A DNA stretch of 64,000 nt from Sepioteuthis lessoniana (GCA_963585895.1 OY757934.1:46016555-46080554); one strand, 5' to 3'; positions 21,891 through 32,984 are shown, counted from the first letter of the stretch. Program-made: numbers and translations. Notes: generated by a model not told the origin, from the sequence alone.

Positions 21891-22782
21891 GCCCTAACAG
21901 TAGTTTAGAAGAAAAGCCTAGAATGCTACCACAGCCCCCCCCCCTCAGAAAGGGAAAAAGAAAAAAAAAGAAAAAAAAACCCAACAAAAACGAATTCTCC
22001 CCTCCACCCCAGTAGACCGCCACCCCCAAAGCTACCTAAAATATCAGTAGTAAATAAAAGTCCAAACGAAGAAGAGCTTTTGAACTCAGGAGCCGAGTGG
22101 AAGAAATGTCAATATTGGTCAGTATGTCTTTAATTCCAATTTAAAATGCTGAATTTTACAAAATGTTATGCTGTATTTTGTTTGTGAAATAATGCTTAAA
22201 CTATGCGTTTTAAATGTAAAGGCACGCTTACTCTACTATAAAGCCAATTTGATATTAAGCCTATCCACATGTCAGCGAACAAGGCAGAATGTTTTTGAAT
22301 ATCTTCTATCGAATAATTTAAAAATTCGTAAAGAAAGCCCTAACAGTAGTTTAGAAGAAAAGCCTAGAATGCTACCACAGCCCCCCCCCCCTCAGAAAGG
22401 GAAAAAGGAAAAAAAAGAAAAAAAAAAACCCCAACAAAAACGAATTCTCCCCTCCACCCCAGTAGACCGCCACCCCCAAAGCTACCTAAAATATCAGTAG
22501 TAAATAAAAGTCCAAACGAAGAAGAGCTTTTGAACTCAGGAGCCGAGTGGAAGAAATGTCAATATTGGTCAGTATGTCTTTAATTCCAATTTAAAATGCT
22601 GAATTTTACAAAATGTTATGCTGTATTTTGTTTGTGAAATAATGCTTAAACTATGCGTTTTAAATGTAAAGGCACGCTTACTCTACTATAAAGCCAATTT
22701 GATATTAAGCCTATCCACATGTCAGCGAACAAGGCAGAATGTTTTTGAATATCTTCTATCGAATAATTTAAAAATTCGTAAA
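21891..22782 (+). repeat. Tandem duplication of ~447 bp in the RTE leader
   Basis: Copy 1 is 21891-22332 and copy 2 is 22337-22782. Both start GCCCTAACAGTAGTTTAG and end AATTTAAAAATTCGTAAA. They look identical except for homopolymer lengths (the C run and the A runs), so the duplication is recent. Open frames at 22168-22500 and 22618-22800 are copies of one another and look non-coding. Confidence 0.9.
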
Positions 22783-22859
22783 AGTATAAGTCAGTACTAG
22801 TGAAAGTCTTAAGAAAGTACCTTAATGTTGGACTTTAACTAAGTTAAAACTTAAAACAA

Positions 22860-22945
22860 ATTCCCCCACCCTTTTCTTTTTCTTTTTTTTTTTTTTTTTT
22901 TTTTTTTATTTTTCTTTTTAAATTTTTTTTTTTTTTTTTTTTTAA
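22860..22945. repeat. Poly(T) tracts
   Basis: Two long T runs (22881-22906 and 22924-22943) between the duplicated leader and the ORF. Confidence 0.9.
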
Positions 22946-23147
22946 ATGTACACATGGGAAGCAGCATGATGTACGTAAAGGTATTTGAATAAAACAATGG
23001 ACGACCAAACTCAATACCCAAATGGGTCCTGGACGTGAGTCTGAAGACTTTTCGCTCAGGATCGACAGTTCGATCGGGGAACTACTGCTGCTCCTCTATA
23101 AGAGTGGCTTCTATAGAAGAGAATAAAACAGCCATCGAAAGATAACC

Positions 23148-26100
23148 ATGACCCACACTCAAACCACTTACACAAACCGCATCGCTCTTCGCGCGGGTAA
23201 AAAAGGGGCGCGTCCTGCTGAGGTTGGAGCCCTGGCCTCGGTGTTCGAAAAATCAGCTACAGAGCTCAAACAATCAAAACTACTAAAATGCAAGCAAACA
23301 CTACAAATAGCCACATTTAACGTAAGAACCTTAAATAGAATAGGACAACTCCCAGAGCTAATCGCATCGGCCGATGAACATAAAATAGACATAATATGCA
23401 TACAAGAACACAGATACACACACACAGAAGATATCAAATATCACGAAACTAGCAATGGATGGTCGCTCGCCACTGTATCCGCATGGAAAAACTCTGTCAA
23501 CGCCGCAGTGGGAGGGGTAGGATTGCTTATAGGACCTAGAGCACTAAAAACGCTTAATAGCATAGAGAAAATACAACCTAGAATGATGGTAGCTACATTT
23601 AACGGAAACCCCAGAGCAACAATCGTCTCATGCTACAGCCCCACCAATGTTAGTGAAGAAAATGAAATAGTCACCTTCTACGATGAGTTATCCTCATTAG
23701 TGAGTAGCATCCCGAAACACAACATGTTAGTCATTGGCGGAGACATGAATGCACAAATCGGGAAAAACGGAAACAACAAAAACAGCCTCCACAACACGTC
23801 AAATAGAAATGGGCAACATCTAACAGATTTCATGATAGAAAATAGATTAGCATGCCTCAATACAAACTACCAAAAAAGAGAGGGCAAACTATGGACATAC
23901 ACGTACGCAAACAATACTAAAGCTCAGATAGACTACGTCCTTATAAACAAGAAATGGAAGAATAGTGCATTGAATTGCGAGGCATACTCCTCTTTTGAGG
24001 GTGTGTCCACCGATCACCGAATAGTCACGGCGAAAATACGGTTAAGCCTACGAAAAAACGACAAACGAACAGCGACCACCAAACACTATGACTGGGCCCT
24101 ATTAAACAACAAAGATGTAAGAGATAAATACGTATTAGAATTAAGAAACAGATTCGAAACACTACAAGAAAAGACGGAAAAAAGTACACCAAACGACGAA
24201 TACGAAAATTTCGTCAATGCACACCTCGAGGCAGCAGCAAAATACATTCCAACAAAAATTAAAACTAAATATAGAGTCCCATGGGAAACTTTAGCGGTGA
24301 GAGAAAAACGTGCACTAGTGAAAACAGCCTCCAAAAACTATCGAAAAAACCCAACAAACACAAATGCCTTAAAACTAAAAACGGCACAATATCAATTAAC
24401 AGGCATATATATAAAGGAACAGACAGAATACATTCAAAATCAGATAGATAAGATTAGAGACTCGGTGGAAGATAGACAATCTAGAATTGCCTGGCAAACA
24501 ATAAACGAAGTGAGCAGAAGAAAGAACACGGCCAAAGCAAAACTTAAAGCAGCAAACCAACAAGAAAGAATAAAACTGTGGAAACAGCACTTCGAAAACT
24601 TACTTGGAAACCCACCAAAAATAACGCCTGAACCAATCACCAGAATAATTAGCAAACAATTAGACATTAAACTTGGACCGTTCACACAAGAAGAACTCGA
24701 CTCGGTTCTCAGAAAAATTAAAAATAGAAAAGCTGCAGGACTGGACGAAATTCCCCCGGAAGTATGGAAGACCAGACAATTCGACGACATACTGCTCCGA
24801 CACTGCAACGCAGTATACAATCAAAATCCGATAGATAGATGGACGAAGGGATGCATACTCCCCTTCCCTAAAAAGGGGGACCTCGGATTAGCCAAAAACT
24901 ACCGAGGCATAACACTTACATCCATAGCTGCCAAAATCTACAATGCCCTACTACGAAACAGAATAGAACCCAAAATCGACAACATACTTAGAAAAAACCA
25001 AAATGGCTTCCGAAGAAATAGATCTACGACCTCACAAATATTAACCATCCGCAGAATCCTTGAAGGTGTACGGGCAAAGAACCTACAAGCGACATTAATA
25101 TTTGTCGACTTTACCAAGGCTTTCGACTCCATTCACAGAGGAAAGATGGAACAAATCCTACTAGCGTACGGCATACCTAAAGAAACCGTAGCGGCAATAA
25201 CGATTCTCTATAGAAACACTAAAGTAAAAGTACGATCACCAGATGGAGACACAGAATACTTCGACATAGTAGCAGGAGTACTACAAGGAGACACGCTGGC
25301 TCCGTATCTCTTTATCATTTGTCTAGACTACGTACTTAGAACATCGATTGACAAAATCAAAGAGAATGGCTTCGAACTGACGAAGAAAAGAAGCAGAAGA
25401 TACCCCGCAACAACAATTACCGACGCCGACTACGCCGATGACATAGCGATACTGGCAAATACACCTGACCAAGCCGAAACACTTCTGCATAGTTTGGAAC
25501 GAACAGCAGCAAGCATAGGCCTCCATGTTAATGCACATAAAACGGAATATATGTGCTATAACCAAACGGGGGACATCTCCACTCTAGAAGGAACCCCTCT
25601 TAAACTAGTAGACAAATTCACGTACCTAGGAAGCAGCGTCGAATCAACCGAAAAGGACATCGAAACGAGGTTAACGAAAGCATGGACAGCTATCAATAGG
25701 CTATCGACTATATGGAAATCAGACCTAACCGATAAAATGAAACGCAGTTTCTTCCAGGCAGCGGTCACATCGATACTGCTATATGGATGCACTACATGGA
25801 CGCTAACAAAACGGCTGGAGAAGAAACTAGATGGCAATTACACAAGAATGCTGCGTGCAATCCTCAACAAGTCCTGGCGGCAACACCCAACAAGACACCA
25901 ACTGTATGGCCACCTGCCCCCTATCACGAAAACTATTCAAGTTAGACGAACCAGACATGCAGGACATTGCTGGAGAAGCAGAGATGAACTCATAAGAGAT
26001 GTACTCTTATGGATCCCCACACACGGCCGCGCAAAAGCAGGACGACCAGCACGAACGTACATTCAGCAGCTATGTGAGGATACAGGTTGTTGTCCTGAAG

Positions 26101-26177
26101 ACCTACCTAGGGCGATGAACGATAGGGAGGAGTGGCGAAAGAGGGTCAGGGATATCCGTGCTGCCAGCACGATATGA
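23148..26177 (+). CDS. RTE-type LINE polyprotein: AP endonuclease plus reverse transcriptase, intact
   Basis: An uninterrupted frame of 1009 codons. Residues about 50-295 form an APE-type endonuclease: TFNVRTL (N58), QEHR (E87), CYSPT, GGDMNAQIG (D199, N201), IDYVLI and STDHR (D289, H290). Residues about 510-850 form the reverse transcriptase: FPKKGD, KNYRGITLTS, NQNGFRRNRST (617 on), FVDFTKAFD (first catalytic Asp 654), GVLQGDTLAPYLF, ADYADDIAIL (YADD at 762-765) and YLGSS (826). The C-terminus has LLYGCTTWTL and RRTRHAGHCWRS, the block usual in RTE elements. Length and order fit the clade, and every catalytic residue I can check is present. The protein would nick target DNA and copy its own RNA at the nick. 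The start is the first ATG after the leader (ATAACCATGA context). Antisense open frames over it are shadows. Confidence 0.95.
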   Translation: MTHTQTTYTNRIALRAGKKGARPAEVGALASVFEKSATELKQSKLLKCKQTLQIATFNVRTLNRIGQLPELIASADEHKIDIICIQEHRYTHTEDIKYHETSNGWSLATVSAWKNSVNAAVGGVGLLIGPRALKTLNSIEKIQPRMMVATFNGNPRATIVSCYSPTNVSEENEIVTFYDELSSLVSSIPKHNMLVIGGDMNAQIGKNGNNKNSLHNTSNRNGQHLTDFMIENRLACLNTNYQKREGKLWTYTYANNTKAQIDYVLINKKWKNSALNCEAYSSFEGVSTDHRIVTAKIRLSLRKNDKRTATTKHYDWALLNNKDVRDKYVLELRNRFETLQEKTEKSTPNDEYENFVNAHLEAAAKYIPTKIKTKYRVPWETLAVREKRALVKTASKNYRKNPTNTNALKLKTAQYQLTGIYIKEQTEYIQNQIDKIRDSVEDRQSRIAWQTINEVSRRKNTAKAKLKAANQQERIKLWKQHFENLLGNPPKITPEPITRIISKQLDIKLGPFTQEELDSVLRKIKNRKAAGLDEIPPEVWKTRQFDDILLRHCNAVYNQNPIDRWTKGCILPFPKKGDLGLAKNYRGITLTSIAAKIYNALLRNRIEPKIDNILRKNQNGFRRNRSTTSQILTIRRILEGVRAKNLQATLIFVDFTKAFDSIHRGKMEQILLAYGIPKETVAAITILYRNTKVKVRSPDGDTEYFDIVAGVLQGDTLAPYLFIICLDYVLRTSIDKIKENGFELTKKRSRRYPATTITDADYADDIAILANTPDQAETLLHSLERTAASIGLHVNAHKTEYMCYNQTGDISTLEGTPLKLVDKFTYLGSSVESTEKDIETRLTKAWTAINRLSTIWKSDLTDKMKRSFFQAAVTSILLYGCTTWTLTKRLEKKLDGNYTRMLRAILNKSWRQHPTRHQLYGHLPPITKTIQVRRTRHAGHCWRSRDELIRDVLLWIPTHGRAKAGRPARTYIQQLCEDTGCCPEDLPRAMNDREEWRKRVRDIRAASTI

Positions 26178-26185
26178 TGATGATG

Positions 26186-26930
26186 ATGAAGTCTTCAGGA
26201 CTCTTCTCAGTATTCTGGCCGTTCTCAATAATGTAGTAGTTTGTTATGGTCTCCACTCGTCCTCTTATTTCCAAGTCCCCCAGTCCCTTTAATAATCCTT
26301 TAGTTACTCTACCAAAAGCACCAATCAAGATTGGTATAATTGTCACTTTCATGTTCCATAGTTTTTCCAATTCCCTAGCAAGGTCCAGGTACTTATCCTT
26401 CTTTTCTCATTCTTTCAGTTTTATTCTGTGGTCAGCCGAGAAAGTAAAGCCCACAATTTTGCAAGTTCTCTGTTTTTTGTTGTTGATTATTATAAGATTT
26501 GGTCTTCTGGCCGAGATTAGATTATCCGTTTGTATGTCAAAGTCCCATAGGAGTTTATGTATGTCATTCTGTAAGACAGATGCTGGATTGTGCATATACT
26601 ATTTGCTTGCGCATCTCTCAGTGGATCACCTTGCTCACCCAGTCGTGTCTAGTCTTATATTTTTTCTGTGCTAATTTGTTGCATTCACTTATTATATGAT
26701 TGATGGTTTCGTCTCTATCACAACATAACCTACATTTGCTATTTTGTTTCATCTTATCTGTTCTTTTCTTTGATATGATTGGGTTTTATGGCGTTGTTTT
26801 GTGCTGCTATTAGGAGAGATTCTGTTTCTCTCTTGAGTTTTCCTTTTCTTAACCACGTTCAGGTTTTCTCGTGTGAGATGTTGCTTATTTGTCGTTTAAA
26901 ACGCCCATAGAGTTGTGTTTTTTTTATTAT
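26186..26930 (-). pseudogene. R2-like LINE C-terminal part, resumed after the RTE
   Basis: The minus strand encodes, from high to low coordinate, WDFDIQTDNLISARRP, NLIIINNKKQRTCKIVGFTF, SADHRIKLKE, WNMKVTIIPILIGAFG and GLGDLEIRGRVETI. This C-terminal domain follows the RT in a group of R2/REL-type LINE polyproteins. Frames shift between blocks. It continues the copy whose 3' end is at 21797-21890. The upstream edge near 26930 is uncertain. Confidence 0.7.
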
Positions 26931-26974
26931 TATTTCTTTGAAGCCTAAGTGAACTAAATTCTCAAATGAATATG

Positions 26975-26978
26975 TCTG

Positions 26979-27013
<35 letters not shown>
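26975..27013. repeat. (AT)n microsatellite
   Basis: Alternating AT. A second AT run lies at 27137-27161. Confidence 0.9.
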
Positions 27014-27015
<2 letters not shown>

Positions 27016-27164
27016 TTCATCCTATAATGTTTGCAACTTTTCCTGACATCAAATAATCCCTTTTGGTTAACTACTCCTCAAAGGGTTGTGTTCACAACGA
27101 CTTTGTCATTAGACTGTATCTCTTTATACCCACCATATATATATATATATATATATATATGATG

Positions 27165-27740
27165 TGATGCTGGCAAAAGAAAGACATGAAGAACACAAAA
27201 AAGTTGATAGAAAAAATATATATTCAAGTAACAGAAACAAGATACAAGTGAACATGGTTAAACAGTATTTAGTTTAGAAGGTGAGAGTCTAGTGGGGTAA
27301 CGACGATCCATCCACTTTGCAAGTGATATCAGATGTGGCTGTATCATGTGGGTCTGGTCACTTATCTGTCTTGCACTCCACCGAAAGAGCGAGTTTGGCA
27401 CTAGGCCATTTTCAGGTGGATCCGGTCGCAGGGCCGTAACCCACACGCGTTCGGCAGTGCCAAAAATACCTTCGGCCCTATCGGCATTTTCCTCGTTAGG
27501 GGCGCCTCAGGCACCAGGCAATAACCCCCCCATAAGGGGGTAAGAGCCTGAGGGACGGCCCCCTGAGGCCGGAGGAAATCTCCAGTGCTGAGGCAACACC
27601 CACCGAGCAGCGCTGACCAAAACTCGGCCGACCAAAGTGTGCCCCAAACAACTGGAGAGGCGAACCAAACACGAGGGTTTGGCCAACTCCTCTGACACTC
27701 CGTTGACGTGTATTTATAGAGGAGGGCGAGTCCATTATGT
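27165..27740 (-). mobile_element. GC-rich LTR (gypsy type), solo or fragment
   Basis: In minus sense a CTATAAATA TATA box is at 27717-27709. The GC-rich block at 27640-27418 (CCTCAGGGGGCCGTCCC, GCGACCGGATCC) matches the probable LTR at 5340-5757. A less GC-rich tail follows down to about 27165. The edges are not resolved and no flanking coding region was recognised. The dense open frames in this stretch reflect its GC content. Confidence 0.55.
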
Positions 27741-28850
27741 AGGGAGTACAACAACAACACACACACACGTATATATATATATATATATATATTATAAGGT
27801 AGAAGGGGCTCCAGTCAATTGACAAAGCCGTAGTGAAGGCAAACCTTGTTGAAGACTTTAACTCCCAAATCAAAACTAGAGAAGGAAACTCCTTTTAGGT
27901 ATTCTTCGACGGGAAAGATCTAAGAAAAATTCCTTTGAAATAAAACTTGCAGTTTGCATAGTCACCCATTATTTTGCTATGCTTGTCACTCGGCTGTCGC
28001 TATATAGAACCAGTGAATGGTATAAGTGTCGTACAAACGTATGTAAGCAATCTAACGACGTATAGATGTCTTACTACCTTATTAACGACCGCATCTTGTA
28101 TATTTTTGACAAGTTGAATTATTTATTAATCAGGATCTTTGAGTTGTAGATAGTAAAGATGGCTATTTCTATCAACATGTGTCTGTCATCATATATATAT
28201 ATATATATATGTATATAAATATAGTCCGAATTTATCAGTGAATGTTATGGCATTTTACCAGAGAGGATATTTTTTTAAAAATTTAAGATTTATTTAAATA
28301 TTATCATTGACAGTGACACGGACAACCATTATGGTAAGTTTTAAGAGAATCCTTGGTTAAAAAGGAATATTTTGAGCTAATCAAATAATTGAATGATGTA
28401 GTACATCGTCAGTTTCTCAACTGGATCTTTCAGAGCCTTTTTTTTCCAGAACAGTTGGGTTATTTGGCGTTGTCCGTCTTAAGTTTCAAGTAACATGTGG
28501 CAGGTACTATTGGGTATCAAAGTACCAACAAGACGAGTTATCGCTGATTTGTCTTCTGGGCCATTTCTAAAGATATTTCATGCGAAACAAACTAAACCAG
28601 CCGGAATTTGAAAACGGTTTTCCGATTCCTTCGCTTGACTTGTTTGCTGCTAGGCAACCTTCCTACAAGTATTAAGTGAATATAAAAGACGCTGTGTCCC
28701 TTTCCATGTTGCACCTACGTATCACTAACATCTATTTATGTGTGCAGCTAAGTACAGTTTATACGTGTAGGTCAAACACAGTGAAAGAAAATGTCGCCTA
28801 TGTTAAATGCATGGATTTTGCGAGAAGAAAATAATTAGGGAATAACACTG
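27741..28850. other. No gene recognised
   Basis: CA/AT microsatellite at 27752-27791 and AT at 28188-28210. A TATAAAAG motif at 28682-28689 with GC-richer DNA after it could be a promoter or LTR piece, but nothing else supports that. Confidence 0.5.
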
Positions 28851-28861
28851 AGAGAGTATCT

Positions 28862-29144
28862 ATGCATGCATGCATGTATCTATCTATCTATCTATCTATT
28901 ATGGTGTCTTATCTACACGATAATGAACTTTTCCTTCTTCATAAATACTAACCCTATTCACTCTCGGAGAGACTTCCTCCCAGTAGTCGAACCTGACAGT
29001 TTTCGGACGGACACTTCTACCTGCTGTACTAACACTCTTTTTTTGTATATATGTTCTGTTATTCAATACACTTGTTCCGTCTACTTTCTCTTCTGTGTCT
29101 TCTTTCTGGCCCCCAACAGGTCACAACACTATCTCAGTCTGTTC

Positions 29145-29184
<40 letters not shown>

Positions 29185-29212
29185 CAGTCTATCTATCTAT
29201 CTATCTATCAGT
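28862..29212. repeat. (ATCT)n microsatellites
   Basis: Tracts at 28877-28898 and 29144-29210. The 155-codon open frame spanning them (28866-29333) gets its YLSI runs from the repeat and shows no domain. Confidence 0.9.
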
Positions 29213-29380
29213 GGAGTATAGTAATTATTGTCATAAAATATGCTCTGTACCAACGAACAGAACCTACGATTCTTGTTTAAGTATTACTAGAATACTAATA
29301 TACAATTTAAACAAAAATTCAATAATTAGTTAAGCGAGTATATTAACTCATAACTCGGCTAAAGTCGTTGTCAGTAGTTA

Positions 29381-29819
29381 TGTTGCATGTTGACCCTTGA
29401 CCGAGCCGTTAATCAGAGATTTCTCTGAACAGGACACACCTGTATAAATAAGCATTATCAGTCACGTTGTTGAATGGAAATGGTTGGCTTTATGAAATGT
29501 TATATGCAGATGCCCACTGTCAGTGGCAGTCTGTTAGTGCCAGCTTGCAGCAGTCAGTCGAGTCGGCAGATAGAGAACCCTGGCTGCAGGAAAACTGGTT
29601 GAGAACGTCTCGTTCAAAGAGAAGACATAAGACCTTTAAGATAACATAGAACGGCTAAAAAGAAGTTATGGGTCAGTATAGCAGTCTGGCTTCGCCTCCT
29701 TGTCTCTGTCTGTCTCTCTCACACACCACAGAAACTTCAACCCCCTTTCGAGAATAAAGTGAGAGAGTTATATTTTTATATGAAAGTGTCATTCTTTCGT
29801 TCCTTATAGCTATATAACA
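29381..29819 (+). mobile_element. Probable LTR (same superfamily as 37877 and 58724)
   Basis: It starts TGTTGCATGTTGACCCTTG, matching the TGTTGCATATTGACCCTGG start of the LTR at 59288 (minus). TATAAATAA is at about 29443 and AATAAAGTGAGAGAG at 29753. The last motif is shared with the other two LTRs. The 3' edge (ATAACA at 29819) is uncertain and no clear target duplication was found. Confidence 0.55.
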
Positions 29820-29900
29820 GATATCGTAACTGTAGAAATAAATTCAGATTGTTTGCTGTTTGAATTTTAGTCACCTTTGGCTCTTTTTTTTTGTCACTCT

Positions 29901-30198
29901 CCCATTATCATATTTACTAACCCCTCCGCTCGAGCAGGATATGACACAAGGTCAATTTTTAAGTGGAGTTTAACAGGTTTGAATTCAGAGTTTTCCTTCT
30001 CCTAGACTAGTTGCCTCACCAAGGCTGAAGAACCTAGTCTGCCCTACTATTTACCCATAGCTGGAGGGAGAATAATTGGATTCATACCTTTCCCAAGGGT
30101 ATTAGTGCTATGTGAAATGCAGTCAGTCATGTCCAGGATTTGAACTCGTGTCACCGTGTCCATATCCGGCGACGATAACCATTACACCACGAGCACCT
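29901..30198 (-). repeat. Family D SINE, near full length
   Basis: It starts at the 3' side with ATCATATTTACTAACCCCTC and ends with GATAACCATTACACCACGAG, the reverse of box A. Reverse box B (CAGGATTTGAACTCGTG) is at 30133-30149. Confidence 0.85.
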
Positions 30199-30542
30199 CC
30201 AATACACCATGGGCACACACCCATTATACCACTATCTGCCAAATACCATACACAGGCTTCTGGGCACAATTCAAACAAAGGTCCTTCCATAAAATAACCT
30301 GCTGAAATGAATTAAAATCATATTTCGTTTTTCTTCTCGTGGTACTCAAATTCGGTACACAGACATTTAGCAAAAATAAAAGAGAGATTTCAACAAATGA
30401 ATAACTGAATTTAAAGGCAGACCTCTCTCTTGAAGCGAGAAATTGTCTACAGCAATGAAACTAATTTTTTGTGTTTGCTTCTTCATCCGACAATTAGCCT
30501 TACTGACATAGCGGTCCGCCAGTGATCACGCTACCGACATTC

Positions 30543-30880
30543 ATATGCTAAATACCTTCGTGGGTTATTCAATGCCAAAGACATCTTTGTAGAAGTACAG
30601 CAGTGGTATTATTTAAGGTTTCTTTCTTTAATGGCATGTCAACCATCGTGGGTTATTTAATGCTACAACCATCCTCGTAGAAGAACAGCAGTGATACTAT
30701 TTAAGGTTTCCTTCTTTAATGACATATCAACCATTGTGGGTTATTTAATACCAAAGCCACCCTTGCAGAAGAACAGCAGTGGTACTATTTAATTTTTCTT
30801 TCTTTAATGGCCCATCAACCATTGTGGGTTATTTAATACTAAAGCCATATTCGTAGAACAGCAGCAGTACGATTTAACTC
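30543..30880 (-). repeat. Tandemly repeated family A 3' tail
   Basis: The tail segment with GGGTTATTTAATGCC, AGAAGAACAGCAGTG and GGTTTCTTTCTTTAATGGCA occurs four times in a row at about 88-base spacing (near 30568, 30650, 30738 and 30826). No tRNA-like head is attached. Confidence 0.75.
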
Positions 30881-30904
30881 AGAGCTGGAGTCACTACTAG
30901 GATG

Positions 30905-31290
30905 AGTCAAAAGTTTTACAATATTTTGGTAGTACCTGAGGAACAATTCGGCAACTCCAGATGCTTTTACCGAGCTCGTGAAGATATTGTGAGATAGGGA
31001 GCTCACCTAATACTCTCTGGGTACGGCCTCGGAATTGACGCTTTTAGGCCAACCTGACCTTGGAAATTTCTGAAATAATTTGATTGCTATTCTGTGATCA
31101 ACTGAGCCATCATCTTTCGTCTTTTGCCCAATAAATGTTTTTGCTTGCTTCGACCCAGTTCAAACTCGTAAAGAAAAAGTTCCCAAATTTGACCACCTTG
31201 CATGTTCATGTGCGCCTTTCAAATCACACACGGAATGAAGCAATGTACAACATGTCAACATACCAACCACGGCGAATACCATTTCCATGG
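30905..31290 (-). pseudogene. mariner-family transposase, N-terminal part
   Basis: In minus sense, with frame changes, the text reads SACDLKDAHMNMQ, WELFLYEFELG, then RVLGELPISQ and HELGKSIWSCRIVPQVLPKY. This is the helix-turn-helix DNA-binding region of a mariner transposase. The equivalent part of another copy is at 44870-45525. Confidence 0.65.
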
Positions 31291-32280
31291 TTTGATCATG
31301 TGATATATATGCCGTAAACTACCACGTCCCAGAATATTGTCAAACTTCTTCGTCACTTAAGTTATAAAAATCCCTTGCAGACAATTATATCACAGGTTTA
31401 TAAAAAACAGTTTTCAAATCAAAAATTGATAAAGAGGTATTTATTTGTGAGTGTAAGTATATTTAGATTACAGCCTGAAGGCATAACGTGAAATTATGCA
31501 ATGATTTCTATCTTGTCTAGTCAATCAGATGGTATTCGTATGTTAGGTTTACGAATACTCTCTTTTAAGTTATTATAGCATACCATATTTCATGAATACT
31601 AAACATAAAATAAGTTATGTTTGTAATGCGTTGTTGTAAAGGTAAACGGCAAGGTCAGTCCAGCTCGGGTAAGGGAGAATTTTGACACAGACAGTAGAAA
31701 CAACAGTAATTTACCAATAAAATTCAACTAAGAAACAATGCGTTGAATACAGATATTTTTCGTTTATCAGGGAACCAGACAGGCAGGTAAAAAATAGAAT
31801 ATAACAAATTAGATCCACATGAAAAGCAGGTAGATTATCTTATGGAAGACTTCTTGTTTGGAATGTTTGGTTGGTGGCTATTGGCATTCTTAAAGAGGAA
31901 GGGGAAACATTTAAAGAGAGCCTCACATCACGATAAGGCATTGGTTTGCCAGGAAGATGATTAAAACCAGTGTTTTACGCATGGAGGAAGAAGGAGAAAA
32001 TAGAAAATTATGAATAACAATATATATCATTATTTGCATTTTTTTTTTAGTATACCTAATATCCGAAAAAGTAAGTCCCCAATTTTATTGATTTTTTTTT
32101 TGGTTGAATTAATTTTTTTTAGATTATCTAAGATATAGAAAAGTTCCAATTTAAAAAAAAAATCTTAAATGCTAATCTATCTTTATTTTATTTATTTATG
32201 TTTTGATTAATTTTTAACTTGTTTAAAATACAGAAAAGTCTCTAATTTTATTCTTTTTATTTGATTTTATCTTTATTTAC
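31291..32280. other. No gene recognised
   Basis: AT-rich DNA with poly(T)/poly(A) runs near 32040, 32090 and 32155. No domain-bearing frame seen. Confidence 0.6.
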
Positions 32281-32282
32281 GT

Positions 32283-32503
32283 GGGGGCGTAATGACTAAA
32301 GTGCTGAACTCTGCCCTTGAAGTAAGGTAAGTTCGGACCCCAGTCGAGCTATTACATTCATTTTCGAACAAATACTTTCGGCAACGGTAGAAACCACTTA
32401 TCTTTCTGGCTATGAGTAAAATAGTATCACTACTCTTCTTCTACAAGGATGGCTTTGGCATTGAATAACCCAAGAAGGTTGATGTGCCATTAAACAAAGA
32501 AAC
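32283..32503 (+). repeat. Family A SINE, diverged but near full length
   Basis: A head with GGGGGCGTAATGACTAAAGT (worn box A), box B-like GTTCGGACCCCAG, core GTAGAAACCACTTATC and tail GATGTGCCATTAAACAAAG. Confidence 0.75.
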
Positions 32504-32726
32504 CCAGTTGAACATTTATCTATTTACTTTTTGGAATAATTTTTTAAGCTAAAATAACATAGAGAAAAATCCCCTATTTATTTATTTATTTATTCATTTT
32601 GAAATTTATTTTAGCAAACCTAACAAATAGTAAAATACTCAATCTTTATTTTTTTTTGTTCATTTATTTCTACTTTTAATTCGCTGTTTTATTTTTTTTT
32701 ATATACAGAAATGTTATATATATACA

Positions 32727-32732
<6 letters not shown>

Positions 32733-32782
<50 letters not shown>
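32733..32782. repeat. (AG)n microsatellite
   Basis: Pure AG dinucleotides. Confidence 0.95.
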
Positions 32783-32784
<2 letters not shown>

Positions 32785-32922
32785 CTTGTTTTGCCCATAG
32801 ATAAGTACATCCTAACTTATTTTAAAATCATAAGTTGATTTTCTTCTGAACCAAAGATTCTAGGATTTTATTATTTTTAGTCGAACATGCAATAAACTAG
32901 ATATTATTTTAATACCAAAATC

Positions 32923-32927
<5 letters not shown>

Positions 32928-32976
<49 letters not shown>
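32928..32976. repeat. (AT)n microsatellite
   Basis: About 24 AT dinucleotides. Confidence 0.95.
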
Positions 32977-32979
<3 letters not shown>

Positions 32980-32984
32980 CTGCG

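Larger units (their letters stand above)
21891..26185 (+). mobile_element. Full-length RTE-type LINE
   Basis: The limits come from the interrupted R2-like LINE copy on both sides (21797-21890 and 26187 onward). The element has a 5' leader of about 1.25 kb that includes a tandem duplication, one ORF (23148-26177) and virtually no 3' UTR: the stop codon is the first TGA of the terminal TGATGATGATGA. A short repeated tail and tiny 3' UTR are typical of the RTE clade. No clear target duplication is seen. Instead about 30 bases of the target LINE appear to be missing. Other 3' fragments of this or a related family lie at 8884, 9462, 32985, 35620 and 45540. Confidence 0.85.

Noticed and set aside
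23168-25837. Antisense open frames opposite the RTE ORF
   Set aside because: They are shadows of the sense codons and carry no domain or conserved motif.
27258-27873. Overlapping frames of 60-125 codons in the GC-rich block
   Set aside because: GC-rich LTR sequence has few stop codons by chance. No domain is present and the same block recurs at 5.5 kb without these frames.
28675-28700. Core promoter of a host gene (TATAAAAG)
   Set aside because: No downstream open frame or splice signals that I can support. A TATA-like string alone is expected by chance in AT-rich DNA.
29467-29649. 60-codon open frame
   Set aside because: It lies inside the probable LTR at 29381-29819 and has no recognisable feature.
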